Source: Chitinophaga horti (lineage in GTDB: Bacteria; Bacteroidota; Bacteroidia; Chitinophagales; Chitinophagaceae). From it: a DNA stretch of 64,000 nucleotides. Below, piece after piece: positions 36,048-46,252 of the stretch (its first letter is position 1; each line of letters starts with the position of its first letter). The translations under genes were made by a program, and so were the position numbers. The stretch is taken from positions 4,836,001 through 4,900,000 of the forward strand of contig NZ_CP107006.1 of NCBI RefSeq assembly GCF_022867795.2, written 5' to 3'. The notes below the pieces were generated by a model that saw only the letters and a program-made list of their open reading frames with translations, had not been told where the DNA came from and ran no database searches.

Positions 36048-36881
36048 TTATTCTTTGGTATAGTTGGCCGGTACACGGAACGGAATGGACACAGGCGAGT
36101 CAAACTCAATCTTATCTTTAAAGTCCATCGCGATCTTTAAAATGTTCTTCTCTTCTATATAAATGCGGCGCTGGGTGGGAAATTTGCGCCCCTGAACGTT
36201 CTTATATTCACCATAGGTGAGCTCGCAGGAACGGCCTGCCGCATCCTTGTCGGTGACTTTACTCTGCTGCAAGCCAAAATCATCGGCAAAAACATTGAAC
36301 AGGCTCACCAGTTCCGGGTGCTGACAGGTAAACGATACCACGGAGTTGGTTTTTACGATATTGCTGATCGAGTCATTAAAATAGATGGCATTACCTACGA
36401 GCAGGTCCTGCAGGGTATTGAAGTCGAACGGAATGTTCAGGGTTTCGCGGGCCTGTGCAATGTCGCGCAGCATCACGGTCTTGTCTTTCCTGTTCACCAG
36501 TTTCAGACTGTCTTTCGTGATCATACAACGCACGACGTCATCCAGGATCAATACAGAAGCTGAGATCCAGATCACACTATCTTTGATCATACGAATGTTC
36601 ACGCGGATATTATTGAAAGAGGTGCCTTTGTCGTTGGCGTAATCCACTTTCAGCTTTGCTTCAAATGTTTTGAAGTCGATGTGATTGGCCTTCATTTTTT
36701 CTACGATGCCTGCCGCCAGCGCGCGATCGGCTTCATTGGTGGCAGCAGAGGAATCTTTTTTCACAACGCCGGTCGTATCGGAAGGAAAGCTGGCCCGCGT
36801 AATCTTTTTAGCGGAACCGCAGGATAATAGCGCCAGGCTCAGGATGGCAACAATGCTTTGTAGTAAGACAGTTCTTCTCAT
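36048..36881 (-). CDS. DUF4292 family lipoprotein
   Basis: The 277-residue lipoprotein has lipobox LLSC (Cys 21) and a LolA/LppX-like beta-rich body typical of DUF4292 in Bacteroidota. It is thought to be an outer-membrane or periplasmic lipid-handling protein, function unproven. It lies 34 bases after the TPR gene and about 96 bases before the EnvC-like gene. Confidence 0.87.
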   Translation of the reverse strand: MRRTVLLQSIVAILSLALLSCGSAKKITRASFPSDTTGVVKKDSSAATNEADRALAAGIVEKMKANHIDFKTFEAKLKVDYANDKGTSFNNIRVNIRMIKDSVIWISASVLILDDVVRCMITKDSLKLVNRKDKTVMLRDIAQARETLNIPFDFNTLQDLLVGNAIYFNDSISNIVKTNSVVSFTCQHPELVSLFNVFADDFGLQQSKVTDKDAAGRSCELTYGEYKNVQGRKFPTQRRIYIEEKNILKIAMDFKDKIEFDSPVSIPFRVPANYTKE

Positions 36882-36915
36882 GATTAAATTAGTTCGCTTA
36901 ATGCCGGGGGCTCAG

Positions 36916-38673
36916 TTATTGCTGCGATGCAGCCCCTGGTTTAATATATCGTTTCTCTGCAATTTTCCTGGCCAGGCTGATGGACGATGCGCCCTTTTCT
37001 TTTGCCTGCTGCCAGTACATCACTGCTTTTTCTTCTTCTTTCAGGTTGAACAGGATATCGCCATAGTGCTCCAGCACGTCCGGGTCCTGTTGCGCCTGTG
37101 GGTGTTGTAATGCCTTTTCTATCCACTGCCGTGCCAATTCGTACCGGCCCATGCGGAATAATATCCAGGCATAGGTATCGAGGTATACCGGATTGTCGGG
37201 CCGCAACTCCAGGGAGTAGCGCGACATCTGCTCGGCCTTTTCCAGCTTTTCGCCGCGCATCGACAGGTAATAGCTGTAGTTATTCAGTACTACATCATCC
37301 TTCGGACGAATGGCCAGTGCGTTATCGTAACTACTGTCCGACAGGCGGTGCTGCCCCGTCGCGTGGTACACATCGCCCAGCAGGGCATATACGTCCGCAC
37401 GATAACGCGGTTCGCCTGCGCCGATCTGTAAAGAGCGATTGAGCGATTTTACGGCCTTATCGTACTGCTGCTTAAAGTAGTTCGCCATGCCGTTGAAGTA
37501 GAATCCCATAAACTCCTGCGGGAATAACTGGGTGGCGGTTTCGCTCACATGTAACAGCGAATCTGCCTGGTCGTTGCGGGAGTATAACCACATCAGCTGG
37601 TACCAGACGGTAAACCGCGAGCTATCCAGCGTTACCGCCTTGCGATAGTTCACCAGCGCACTGTCAATGATATCGGCCTGCGAAAACATATCTGCACGCA
37701 GGGCAAATGCTTTTGCTTCCTCCGGATGGGCATTGATGATCAGGTTACTGAGCAGCAGGCCTTCTTCCAGTTTGGCACTGTCCAGGGACTGCATTTGCAG
37801 GTATGGAAAAACATACGCTACTTTTTCATCGATGCTGTAGTCGGGATTAGCGAAGGCGCGGGTCAGGAACTTCCAGTAGTCGTCCATCCGGCGTTCCTTT
37901 TTAGCGTACGTGGCAAATGCGATCAGCGCACGCGGATGGTAAGGATCTTTCTGCAGGATGGTATCGTACATGGCTTTCGCCTGGGGAATCATGTCGTTGG
38001 CGTCGTACAATTCGGCGAGCAAAAGGTAATAACGCGGCTCGTCCGGATTCAACTCTACCAGTTTGTGGATTTCGGCCGCGGCTTCATCCAGGCGGTTTAG
38101 TTTGACGAGCAGCTTTTGCCGCTGGTACACTACCTCTTCAACGGGACCGGTTTTTTCTTCCAGCTTCGTGAAAACGTTCAGCGCCTCGGTCAACTTATCT
38201 GCCCGGGAAAGGAAGGCGCCATGGTTAAACTTGTAGTCGTCGTTTTCGGGGAACTGGCGGCTTAATGTAGCGTATACGAGGGCAGCACTGTCGAACATTT
38301 CGTTTACGGCGAAGGCATCTGCCAGCGCCATTTTGAACCATTTGTTCGTACTGTCCAGCACTACGGCTTTACGCGTGAAGCCCAGTGCATATTGCGCGTT
38401 ACGCAGCTCCATGAACAGGCGGCCTACTTCGTAATAAGCAGTGGCATTGTCCGGGTCGAGGCGAAGACAATCGGAGTAGTGGGTAATAGCGGTGCGATAG
38501 TCCCCCAGCATTTTAGATCGTTGTGCGGCATAGAAAAAGCTGTCCGCACGCTGTTGCAGCAGGCCGGGGTCTCTGATAACAGACACGCGGCCACGCTGTG
38601 CGTTTTTGCCGGACTTGCAGGCGGCAGCCCACAAACCGGCCATGATCAATATGATGCTAAGGGTCGTACGCAT
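36916..38673 (-). CDS. TPR-repeat lipoprotein
   Basis: The 585-residue protein starts MRTTLSIILIMAGLWAAAC (ATG 38673), which gives a lipobox with Cys 19; an earlier start at 38712 would bury it. At least ten TPR-like repeats follow (for example DPDNATAYYEVGRLFMELRN, RPKDDVVLNNYSYYLSMRG). It is probably a periplasmic or outer-membrane scaffold. The start is one base after the dut stop, so expression is tightly linked to dut. Confidence 0.87.
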   Translation of the reverse strand: MRTTLSIILIMAGLWAAACKSGKNAQRGRVSVIRDPGLLQQRADSFFYAAQRSKMLGDYRTAITHYSDCLRLDPDNATAYYEVGRLFMELRNAQYALGFTRKAVVLDSTNKWFKMALADAFAVNEMFDSAALVYATLSRQFPENDDYKFNHGAFLSRADKLTEALNVFTKLEEKTGPVEEVVYQRQKLLVKLNRLDEAAAEIHKLVELNPDEPRYYLLLAELYDANDMIPQAKAMYDTILQKDPYHPRALIAFATYAKKERRMDDYWKFLTRAFANPDYSIDEKVAYVFPYLQMQSLDSAKLEEGLLLSNLIINAHPEEAKAFALRADMFSQADIIDSALVNYRKAVTLDSSRFTVWYQLMWLYSRNDQADSLLHVSETATQLFPQEFMGFYFNGMANYFKQQYDKAVKSLNRSLQIGAGEPRYRADVYALLGDVYHATGQHRLSDSSYDNALAIRPKDDVVLNNYSYYLSMRGEKLEKAEQMSRYSLELRPDNPVYLDTYAWILFRMGRYELARQWIEKALQHPQAQQDPDVLEHYGDILFNLKEEEKAVMYWQQAKEKGASSISLARKIAEKRYIKPGAASQQ

Positions 38674-38674
38674 A

Positions 38675-39118
38675 TTACGATTTCCCGGTATGACCAAAGC
38701 CGCCTGCGCCACGTTCCGTATCGGTCAGTTCGGCTGCTTCGGTTATTTTCACCTGTACTACCGGCGCAATCACCATTTGTGCAATGCGGTCGGCATGCTG
38801 AATGGTTTGCGGTTCGTTAGACAAGTTGATGATAATTATTTTGATCTCTCCCCTGTAATCTGCATCTATCGTGCCGGGCGTGTTTAACAGGGTAAGACCT
38901 TGTTTGATGGCCAGACCGCTGCGTGGGCGCACCTGCGCTTCGTAACCGGAAGGCATTTCCATGAACAGGCCGGTTGGTACCAGCGTACGTTCCAGCGGTT
39001 GCAGGGTGATGGGTGTTTCGAGGTTAGCGCGAAGGTCCATACCAGCCGCGTCGGACGTAGCATAAGCCGGCAATGGATTGTCGGACTTATTAATGAATTT
39101 GACTAAAATATCTGCCAT
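38675..39118 (-). CDS. dut: deoxyuridine 5'-triphosphate nucleotidohydrolase
   Basis: The 147-residue trimeric dUTPase has the motifs RPRSGLAIKQG, NTPGTIDADYRGEI and C-terminal RGAGGFGHTG. It hydrolyses dUTP to dUMP, limiting uracil in DNA. It lies 44 bases after ispF and one base before the TPR lipoprotein gene. Confidence 0.96.
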   Translation of the reverse strand: MADILVKFINKSDNPLPAYATSDAAGMDLRANLETPITLQPLERTLVPTGLFMEMPSGYEAQVRPRSGLAIKQGLTLLNTPGTIDADYRGEIKIIIINLSNEPQTIQHADRIAQMVIAPVVQVKITEAAELTDTERGAGGFGHTGKS

Positions 39119-39162
39119 TTAACAAAGGTATTGTGATTCACTCATTATCAGAAAGAAAAAGC

Positions 39163-39660
39163 CTATCGTACGCTGCTCTGCTGCTTTTCGAGCAACACGG
39201 TAGCATAGGCGACTACGCCTTCTTCCCGGCCCACAAATCCCAGCTTTTCGGTGGTGGTAGCTTTAATGGATACTTCGTCTGTCGTAAGCTCCAGCAGTTT
39301 GGCAATCACCTCCTGCATCTGCGGCACGAACGGTTTTATTTTAGGTGCCTGCAGGCAAAGCGTTGCGTCCATATTCACTACGCTGAAGCCTTTCTCTGCG
39401 ATCAGTTCCATACTGCGCTTTAACAGGATCTTACTGTCAATGTTTTTGTAAGTCTGGTCCGTGTCGGGAAAATGTACACCGATGTCGCCCAGCGCAGCTG
39501 CGCCCAGCATGGCATCACAAATTGCGTGTAACAAAACGTCTGCATCACTATGACCTAATGCGCCTTTTTCATGCGGCACCAATACGCCACCTAACCAAAA
39601 ATCCCTGCCCTCTACCAATTGGTGAAAGTCTACACCAAAGCCGATTCTTAAATTACTCAT
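39163..39660 (-). CDS. ispF: 2-C-methyl-D-erythritol 2,4-cyclodiphosphate synthase
   Basis: The 165-residue protein has the metal-binding GFGVDFHQLVEGRDFWLGG, ALGHSDADVLLHAICDA and GDIGVHFPDTD. It catalyses the cyclisation step of the MEP isoprenoid pathway. It heads the ispF-dut-TPR-DUF4292-EnvC run on the minus strand. Confidence 0.96.
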   Translation of the reverse strand: MSNLRIGFGVDFHQLVEGRDFWLGGVLVPHEKGALGHSDADVLLHAICDAMLGAAALGDIGVHFPDTDQTYKNIDSKILLKRSMELIAEKGFSVVNMDATLCLQAPKIKPFVPQMQEVIAKLLELTTDEVSIKATTTEKLGFVGREEGVVAYATVLLEKQQSSVR

Positions 39661-39734
39661 CCTTATAATTGCTTAATAATAATGTTAATACGACTGGCCG
39701 CTAAGTTAGGCTTTAAAAAGTTAAAAGCCTGTTT

Positions 39735-39774
39735 AAAAGGAACGTCCCCCGCAGCAGTACTACGGGGGACGTTC
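39735..39774 (-). terminator. terminator of porV
   Basis: Twelve-base perfect arms (39740-39751 and 39763-39774) are followed by CTTTT on the minus strand. Confidence 0.75.
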
Positions 39775-39795
39775 ACCCTATATCTTCAGTAATAA

Positions 39796-40953
39796 CTACT
39801 CGTCGCGGGAAAGATCGAAAGTAAGCGTGAAGCGCAGTGTGTTAGACAGTGGGTTCTTCTGAATGCCTGTACCAGAAGGCACCAGGTAGGAGAAGTTAAG
39901 CCCGAAGATGTCGTATTTCACACCTAAACCGGCCGTGAAGTACTTGCGGTTACCTTTCGTTCTATGCTCGCTGAAATAACCGGCCCTCACCGCAAACTGG
40001 TCGTTGTACCAGTATTCCGCACCGGCAGAGTACATCAGCTCATGTAATTCTTCTTTGAAAGATGCGTCGCCGAAGGAGCTGAAAATAGCGCCCACTGCGT
40101 CTTTATCAGGATACTGACCCGTTGCGGTATCTGGTGTAGGTACCAGCAGTTTGTTGATATCCAGTGCAAGAGAGATCTTATTGTATTCGTCGATACCGAA
40201 GGTATAAGCAGCACCCAAACCGAGGTTAGTAGGCAGGTAATCCTTTTTGTCGGCGGCGCGGGTGTAGGAGATCCTGCTACCTACGTTGGTAATGGCAAAA
40301 CCCAGGCTGAGGGCGTTGTTGGCAGAACCATCTTCTTTCTCGTATTCTTTGGTATAGTAACCCGAAACGTCGGCTGCAACGGCGCGGCCCGGACGAATAT
40401 TCTGCCCGTCGAGGTTACCGGAAGCCAGGTTAGAGTTAATGAAACGTAAAGCCACGCCCATACCGAAGTTTTCACTCAAACGACGCGCATAACCTGCGTC
40501 GATCGCGAACTCGCGGGGGCGATAGTTACCGAGCGAGCCACCGGTAAAGTCGGTAAACTCGATGGTACCCAGTGAAAAATAACGCAATGAACCCGATACG
40601 GCGGAATTCTCATCCAGTTTTGTATATCCGCTCACCGTAGCGAGGAACACGTCGTTCACCAGCTCTTTCAGCCAGGGAGTGTAAGTAACGGCTACTGCGG
40701 AGTTTTTGGAAGCAAATGGCACCTTTGAAAGGTTCCAGAAAATGGAGTTGGCATCCGGCGAAATGGCGATCCCAACGTCGCCCATCGCACCGCTTCTGGC
40801 ATCTGGGGAAATACGGAGAAAGGGAACGGCAGTATTAATAGCATTCATTCTTCCGTCGAGCCTGCCGGTGGAAAGTGTATCCTGAGCAAAAGCTTTTTGG
40901 GTAAGGGATAAGGAAAGAATACATGCTACAGCCGTTATTATCCTTCGATACAT
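39796..40953 (-). CDS. porV: type IX secretion system outer membrane protein PorV
   Basis: The 385-residue protein has a signal peptide (to KAFAQ), then FLRISPDARSGAMGDVGIAISPDANSIFWNLSK, diagnostic of PorV/LptO, and a 14-strand barrel with C-terminal GLNFSYLVPSGTGIQKNPLSNTLRFTLTFD. PorV shuttles T9SS cargo from the translocon to PorU. It lies 112 bases downstream of porU, with a candidate promoter between. Confidence 0.95.
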   Translation of the reverse strand: MYRRIITAVACILSLSLTQKAFAQDTLSTGRLDGRMNAINTAVPFLRISPDARSGAMGDVGIAISPDANSIFWNLSKVPFASKNSAVAVTYTPWLKELVNDVFLATVSGYTKLDENSAVSGSLRYFSLGTIEFTDFTGGSLGNYRPREFAIDAGYARRLSENFGMGVALRFINSNLASGNLDGQNIRPGRAVAADVSGYYTKEYEKEDGSANNALSLGFAITNVGSRISYTRAADKKDYLPTNLGLGAAYTFGIDEYNKISLALDINKLLVPTPDTATGQYPDKDAVGAIFSSFGDASFKEELHELMYSAGAEYWYNDQFAVRAGYFSEHRTKGNRKYFTAGLGVKYDIFGLNFSYLVPSGTGIQKNPLSNTLRFTLTFDLSRDE

Positions 40954-40990
40954 TGCAATATTTGATTTAATGTGAGTTTATCAGATGTAA

Positions 40991-41022
40991 AAATAATATC
41001 TAATTTGTATTATTCAAGCAAA
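40991..41022 (-). promoter_or_regulatory. candidate promoter of porV
   Basis: The minus strand has TTTG (41022-41019), 20 bases, then TATTATTT, a partial match to the -7 element; the ATG follows after about 37 bases. Confidence 0.35.
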
Positions 41023-41065
41023 GAGATATTTAAACGACTAGTTCCACTTGCCTTTAATATGTAAT

Positions 41066-44000
41066 TTATAATAATATGAGCTTCCCGCCAAACTTTTTTG
41101 ATTTGCCCTGTCTGTTGTCGATTAATAGCTCATACACATATATTCCATGGGGCACTCTAACTCCCGAGTCGGCTCTTCTGTTCCAAATAATGCCATCATA
41201 ACGGCCGCCGGAACTATTTATTGTATGCTTCAGGGTGCGTACCAGCTGGCCCTGAAGACTAAAAATCCGTACAACTATATCAAGGTCAACATTTTGTTGG
41301 TTATGAGAAAAAAAGAACTTTGTTTCCTCTCTCACCGGGTTGGGATAGTTCCCCACCTTTTCCACTGCCAGGGCCTTACTGTTCCGCACCGTGAACCGGA
41401 TCTGGATGGTACCTGAGTTATTATGGGTATCCCAGGCGCGGATGGTTAAGGTGTGCGTGCCTTCCGTTAACCCGCTGATAGGGTAACGAATAGTGCCCTG
41501 CCGGTAATCGTCTTTCGTGGCTTCGTAAAAGTCGTTAAGTACGAAATACCTGCTGCTGTCGTCCAATATGGCTACAATGTCATGTCCAATACCCCGGCCG
41601 GTCGTGTTGATCCCGTTTTCGTCCGAAAGATGGATGAGCAGTACGGCGTTTTCGCCGGTGAGCCCTCCGTTAGTGAAGCTAAAATCGTTCATCCAGGCTT
41701 TAAGCGAGGGGCCCTGCTGATCGTTGGCTGATGAAGCGGCGCCACTTATCGTTACACTATTATAAAAACCCGCTCCGTCCTGTTGTTTGTTATAAGTATA
41801 GTAGCTGATTCTTCCTGTACCAGGCTTATAATCAATGTCTGCCGGCACTACAAAGGTATGACTAAACCTTCCATTTACCACACTTGCGCGGCCTTTAAAT
41901 AAAATATTATGCTCCTGCATAAAGGGCGTTACACTACTGCCCGGGTCGTTGCCGCGTGTCACCAACTGCTCGGGCTTATCGTAAATCGTTACTTCCAGGT
42001 CGCCATTGTAACCCGCCGCCAGCTGACCGTCCACATTGGTTACGCTCCCGCTGAAGGTATACTTGCCCAGCGCCTTTAACGTATCAGTAGCGCCCACGGG
42101 CACGCCATTGATCGAATCTGCCCGCACCTTCAACCCGGGGAAAGCCAGTGTAAGCGCCGGATCGCCCAGCAGCTGGAACTTACGGTTGTTCACTACATCG
42201 GTAAAACTGCTGTAGGTAAAGTTCTTCGCCAGCATGGCCGCCCGTCCCAGGCTGGGCATGTTCCCGTCCACGTCCGGCGCAAAGGCCAAACGGATATAGT
42301 TGGCGTTCATCACCAGGTTGGAATAAGCGAATACGGCACGGGTAGTGGTCATCAATGCGATGGCACCGCCCTTTTCGCGAAGGATCATCTTTTCGCCCAG
42401 TGAAGTATAAGCTGGATTATCGAAGGGCGCAAAGTCGCAGGTAGCGGTGATCATCAGGGGCAGGCGGTGTTCGTTGTTCCAGGTGTCCATCATACTTTCG
42501 TCGAGCAGCACTTCTTCACCGAGACGTAAAAAGCTGCCATGGCCGGTGTAGTTCCAAACGAGCGTACCGTTGAACATACCGGCGTTGATGGCATCATTCA
42601 CGGCCGGATAGCGGGTACCGCCGGCCAGCGATGCCTGCGGATAGGCATCTGCATAAATCTTCTGCACGCCGAACTGGGGGCTTTCCTGTACGATAATATT
42701 GCTCACGGTTTCGGCATCTTCGAGGTGCAGGTTGCCATCCTCATCGTCGGCCACGAAGGTCATGCGATTGCGCCAGGCGCCAAAGGCCTGGGGGCTATGG
42801 TAACCGATGATCTTATCTACCATAACGCCGGCCTCCGCGGGTGTTTTGGCGGGCAGGCGGCCGATGGCAATATCTAACAGGCTGATGGGCGACCAGGTGT
42901 TCACGTCGTCGTTATCATCCAACAAGCCGAAGAAGTCGTCGGAAGCGTAGGAATTGATCTGATCTGCCGAAGCGGGACTTTGCCAGGTAGGCACCAGGTT
43001 GGTGTTGCCCGTTACCCGGTTTTTATAATCGTACGATGCATCGCCGAACAACAACAGGTACTTCGGAGCCGGACCTTTATCATAGCACATCTTAAGGAAG
43101 TCGCGGATGGCAGATGGGTCCTGCCGGCCGGAAGCAAACTCGTTATAGATCGTCGCGGGCGTTACGACGAGACTACTTAACCCATCGCGTTGCTGGTGGT
43201 AAGCTGCCAGTCGTTGCGCCTGCGCCTGTAATTCGGGCGCTGTAATAATCACCATACCTGGCGCCGTTTCCCCGTGCAAGTCCTGGTTGCCGACTGCACC
43301 AATGAACCGCGGTGCGGGCAAACTGGCCGCCTGGAAGGCAACATACTCGCGCAACACACTGCAGTCGCGGATAAAACGCAAGGTATCTGCCGAAAAGCTG
43401 GCATTTACCTGCACCGGCTCCAGGGCATTGGTCACGTCCCACACCTGTGCATTCACACCGGCCAGCTTAAAAAGCCCGGTGCTGCCGGCGGCAACGCTTT
43501 GCCGGTCGCGGAACAGCATTTGACCTTCAGAAGGAGCGGCCAGCTTCGCGCGGCCATGTAGTTCTATAAAGTCTACCCAGCCCTGCGCACCACCTGCCGG
43601 AACAAATTGTACGCCCACAGTGGCGGAATTGGCGGTGCCGGTTACGGGCAGCAGGCTATTCACCGAGGTTACCTGGGTTTCGAATACGTTACCGCTGATC
43701 GGGTCGGGGTACAGGGCCTGCACCTGCGATTGGTTCATGAGTATGTTGAAACGGCTGCTGCCCACGCTTTTCGCTGCTACGGAAGCACGAATAAATACAT
43801 TGGTAAGGCCACCCGCAGGCACTGTAAACGGGTAATTACGGCTGGACGCATTGGCGTTCATTTCCTCATCCAGCCAGCGTTGCCCACTACCCAATACATT
43901 CACCTTATCGTTTTCTGTATAAGCACGGAAGTCGTAAGTGGTAATCGTTTTACCGGCAGCCGGCTGACCGTTATCCAACACCACCCGCTTACCTGTTCCG

Positions 44001-44443
44001 CCGATTTTCAGGAAATAATAGGCAGTGTCCGCATACAGATGTGACTGATGCTGAAAATGTTGTGCGTTAGGCTGCCATGCTTCATTGCCGGACGTATAAA
44101 ATAAAATGTAATCGTTGCCGTTAATAGTACCGTCACCTCCGTCGTGTATGTAGATCGCGTTTTCAGGAATATCATCGAAACGGGGGCTGGCATTATCTTC
44201 CGGCAGCATAGCGCCACCGTATCCAAACAATCGTACGGAGGCGGAAGAAAGATTTAAAGTATTAATTCCCATACTATTAAGCAGGGAAATGTCTATCTTG
44301 TACACGCCCGGACCGGTAACCGCCAGTTTATAGCAGCTGCCGTCGGCCAGTACGGAATGGGAAGCATAAGTTCTTTGGGCATAAGCTTTGATGCCTGTGC
44401 AAAGGAATAAAATGAGCAGGAAGGGAACACGGGATATCGCCAT
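41066..44443 (-). CDS. porU: type IX secretion system sortase PorU
   Basis: The 1125-residue protein has a signal peptide (to AYAQ) and a gingipain-type C25 peptidase domain: YLLLFGDASYDYKN, the catalytic His in NYTGHGS and Cys in ITATCDFAPFDNP. A C-terminal FlgD-like/CTD region follows (GNYPNPVREETKFFFSH...FSLQGQLVRTL). PorU removes the C-terminal signal of T9SS cargo and attaches it to surface lipopolysaccharide. It is divergent from gldJ and upstream of porV. Confidence 0.95.
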   Translation of the reverse strand: MAISRVPFLLILFLCTGIKAYAQRTYASHSVLADGSCYKLAVTGPGVYKIDISLLNSMGINTLNLSSASVRLFGYGGAMLPEDNASPRFDDIPENAIYIHDGGDGTINGNDYILFYTSGNEAWQPNAQHFQHQSHLYADTAYYFLKIGGTGKRVVLDNGQPAAGKTITTYDFRAYTENDKVNVLGSGQRWLDEEMNANASSRNYPFTVPAGGLTNVFIRASVAAKSVGSSRFNILMNQSQVQALYPDPISGNVFETQVTSVNSLLPVTGTANSATVGVQFVPAGGAQGWVDFIELHGRAKLAAPSEGQMLFRDRQSVAAGSTGLFKLAGVNAQVWDVTNALEPVQVNASFSADTLRFIRDCSVLREYVAFQAASLPAPRFIGAVGNQDLHGETAPGMVIITAPELQAQAQRLAAYHQQRDGLSSLVVTPATIYNEFASGRQDPSAIRDFLKMCYDKGPAPKYLLLFGDASYDYKNRVTGNTNLVPTWQSPASADQINSYASDDFFGLLDDNDDVNTWSPISLLDIAIGRLPAKTPAEAGVMVDKIIGYHSPQAFGAWRNRMTFVADDEDGNLHLEDAETVSNIIVQESPQFGVQKIYADAYPQASLAGGTRYPAVNDAINAGMFNGTLVWNYTGHGSFLRLGEEVLLDESMMDTWNNEHRLPLMITATCDFAPFDNPAYTSLGEKMILREKGGAIALMTTTRAVFAYSNLVMNANYIRLAFAPDVDGNMPSLGRAAMLAKNFTYSSFTDVVNNRKFQLLGDPALTLAFPGLKVRADSINGVPVGATDTLKALGKYTFSGSVTNVDGQLAAGYNGDLEVTIYDKPEQLVTRGNDPGSSVTPFMQEHNILFKGRASVVNGRFSHTFVVPADIDYKPGTGRISYYTYNKQQDGAGFYNSVTISGAASSANDQQGPSLKAWMNDFSFTNGGLTGENAVLLIHLSDENGINTTGRGIGHDIVAILDDSSRYFVLNDFYEATKDDYRQGTIRYPISGLTEGTHTLTIRAWDTHNNSGTIQIRFTVRNSKALAVEKVGNYPNPVREETKFFFSHNQQNVDLDIVVRIFSLQGQLVRTLKHTINSSGGRYDGIIWNRRADSGVRVPHGIYVYELLIDNRQGKSKKFGGKLILL

Positions 44444-44604
44444 TGCAAATGCAGCCTGGTTTTTACAAACCTACAGTAAGCAGTGGATATTCCAAACCCC
44501 GGAGTGTGGAAAATAAGTGTAAAACGGGGTAAAAACCCTAAACAAGGCACTGATCTTTAATCGGAAGCATGACCTATCAGGCATGCATTTACAGATTAAT
44601 TATT

Positions 44605-44634
44605 TTTGCTATGAAATAAAAAATATTACATTTG
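44605..44634 (+). promoter_or_regulatory. promoter of gldJ
   Basis: TTTG (44605-44608), 18 bases, then a perfect TACATTTG (44627-44634). Transcription would start near 44640, giving a leader of about 34 bases before ATG 44674. Confidence 0.65.
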
Positions 44635-44673
44635 CGTTTACCTATTGAAATATCTTATAAAAAGCTGAATTAC

Positions 44674-46230
44674 ATGCGTAGATTAACCTCCTTATCACTG
44701 CTCGTAGGCGCCGGAATCATACTCGGCGGTGCTACCTCTTGTAATAAAGACGGTGGCGGCGGCCTGTTCGGGAAAAAGAAACAATCTTCTTCTGCCACAG
44801 GTTGGGCTTACAACGATAAAAAAATGGGCGGCTTCAGCGTCGCTAAGAACGTGGACCAGCAAACTGGTCCTGGTCTCGTTTTCGTACAGGGCGGTACTTT
44901 CGCCATGGGTGCGACCGAGCAGGATGTGATGATGGAATGGAACAATATCCCCCGCAGGATCACGGTTTCCTCCTTCTACATCGATGAAACGGAAGTTTCC
45001 AACGTACACTACCGCGAGTACCTGTACTGGCTTACCCGCATGTACAACGAATCATTCCCCGAAGTCGTGCGCAACGCCCTCCCTGACACCCTGGTCTGGC
45101 GTAGCGAGCTGGCTTACAACGAGCCACTGGTAGAGTACTACTTCCGCCACCCGGCTTATAATGATTATCCGGTAGTAGGCGTAACCTGGAAACAGGCCAC
45201 CGACTACGCTAAATGGCGCTCTAACCGCGTAAACGAAAAACTGCTGATGGATGCAGGCCTGCTTTCTAAGGCAGACATTACCAACCAGGCAGATGATAAT
45301 ACATTCGACAGTAAGTCTTATATGGCCGGCCTGTACGAAGGCACGCCGGGCAAAATGTCCAAAGGTGCTAAAAAGCAGTTCCAGAACCCCGATGGTACGC
45401 CGCGTGGCGCACAGTTCGAAGATGGTCTGATGCTGCCGAACTACCGCCTCCCGACAGAAGCTGAGTGGGAGTACGCTGCCCTCGGTTATATCGGCCAAAA
45501 CCCGAACCCTTCCAAAAAAGAAGGCAACAGGGGTGAAGAGTTGATCATGAACAAACAGATCTACTCCTGGGGAACTAACAACTCCGGCCTCCGCGACATC
45601 CGCCGCGGTAAATGGCAGGGTGAGTTCCTGGCGAACTTCAAACGTGGCTCCGGCGACAACATGGGTATGGCAGGCGGCCTGAACGACCGTGCCTCTATCC
45701 CCGCCGCCGTTAGCACTTACTTCCCGAATACTTTTGGTATCTATAACATGTCTGGTAACGTAAGCGAGTGGGTACAAGACGTTTACCGTCCCCTCACGGC
45801 GATCGACGGCGACGACTTTAACTACTTCCGTGGTAACAAATTCCAGACGGTATACCTGAACTCAGAGAACGAACTGGAAAAAGACAGCCTGGGTCAGCTC
45901 CGCATGCGTGACGTAACGGATGAAGAGAGCGCCAGCCGCCTCAACTACCAGAAAGGTGATGTAATCAACTACCTCGATGGTGACTCCCTGTCACTGGTAG
46001 AGTATGGTTACGGTATTACCACCCTCATCAACGACAAATCCCGTGTGATCAAAGGTGGTAGCTGGAACGACCGCGCTTACTGGCTGTCCCCGGGCACCCG
46101 CCGCTTCATGCAGGAAGACATGGCCACTAACACGGTAGGTTTCCGTTGCGCGATGGACCGCGTGGGTAGCCCCGAAGGCAACAAGTTCAAAACCGGCAAC
46201 CTGTTCCGCAAACAGCGCCAGAAAAGATAA
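44674..46230 (+). CDS. gldJ: gliding motility lipoprotein GldJ (SUMF1/FGE fold)
   Basis: The 518-residue lipoprotein runs from ATG 44674, with lipobox GGATSC (Cys 23). It has a formylglycine-generating-enzyme-like domain (FVQGGTFAMGATE, ITVSSFYIDETEVSNVHYREYL, YRLPTEAEWEYAALG, GIYNMSGNVSEWVQDVY, VIKGGSWNDRAYW). GldJ and GldK share this fold; adjacency to porU and porV, as in Flavobacterium johnsoniae, favours GldJ. GldJ stabilises the T9SS motor/ring and is needed for gliding and secretion. A 14-residue longer reading would place the lipobox too far in. Confidence 0.92.
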   Translation: MRRLTSLSLLVGAGIILGGATSCNKDGGGGLFGKKKQSSSATGWAYNDKKMGGFSVAKNVDQQTGPGLVFVQGGTFAMGATEQDVMMEWNNIPRRITVSSFYIDETEVSNVHYREYLYWLTRMYNESFPEVVRNALPDTLVWRSELAYNEPLVEYYFRHPAYNDYPVVGVTWKQATDYAKWRSNRVNEKLLMDAGLLSKADITNQADDNTFDSKSYMAGLYEGTPGKMSKGAKKQFQNPDGTPRGAQFEDGLMLPNYRLPTEAEWEYAALGYIGQNPNPSKKEGNRGEELIMNKQIYSWGTNNSGLRDIRRGKWQGEFLANFKRGSGDNMGMAGGLNDRASIPAAVSTYFPNTFGIYNMSGNVSEWVQDVYRPLTAIDGDDFNYFRGNKFQTVYLNSENELEKDSLGQLRMRDVTDEESASRLNYQKGDVINYLDGDSLSLVEYGYGITTLINDKSRVIKGGSWNDRAYWLSPGTRRFMQEDMATNTVGFRCAMDRVGSPEGNKFKTGNLFRKQRQKR

Positions 46231-46252
46231 TTCAGCTTAAACTACGCTATAC

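Noticed and set aside
38674..38712. Upstream start for the TPR lipoprotein
   Set aside because: It would place the lipobox Cys near residue 32 behind a charged segment and overlap dut; ATG 38673 gives a normal lipoprotein signal.
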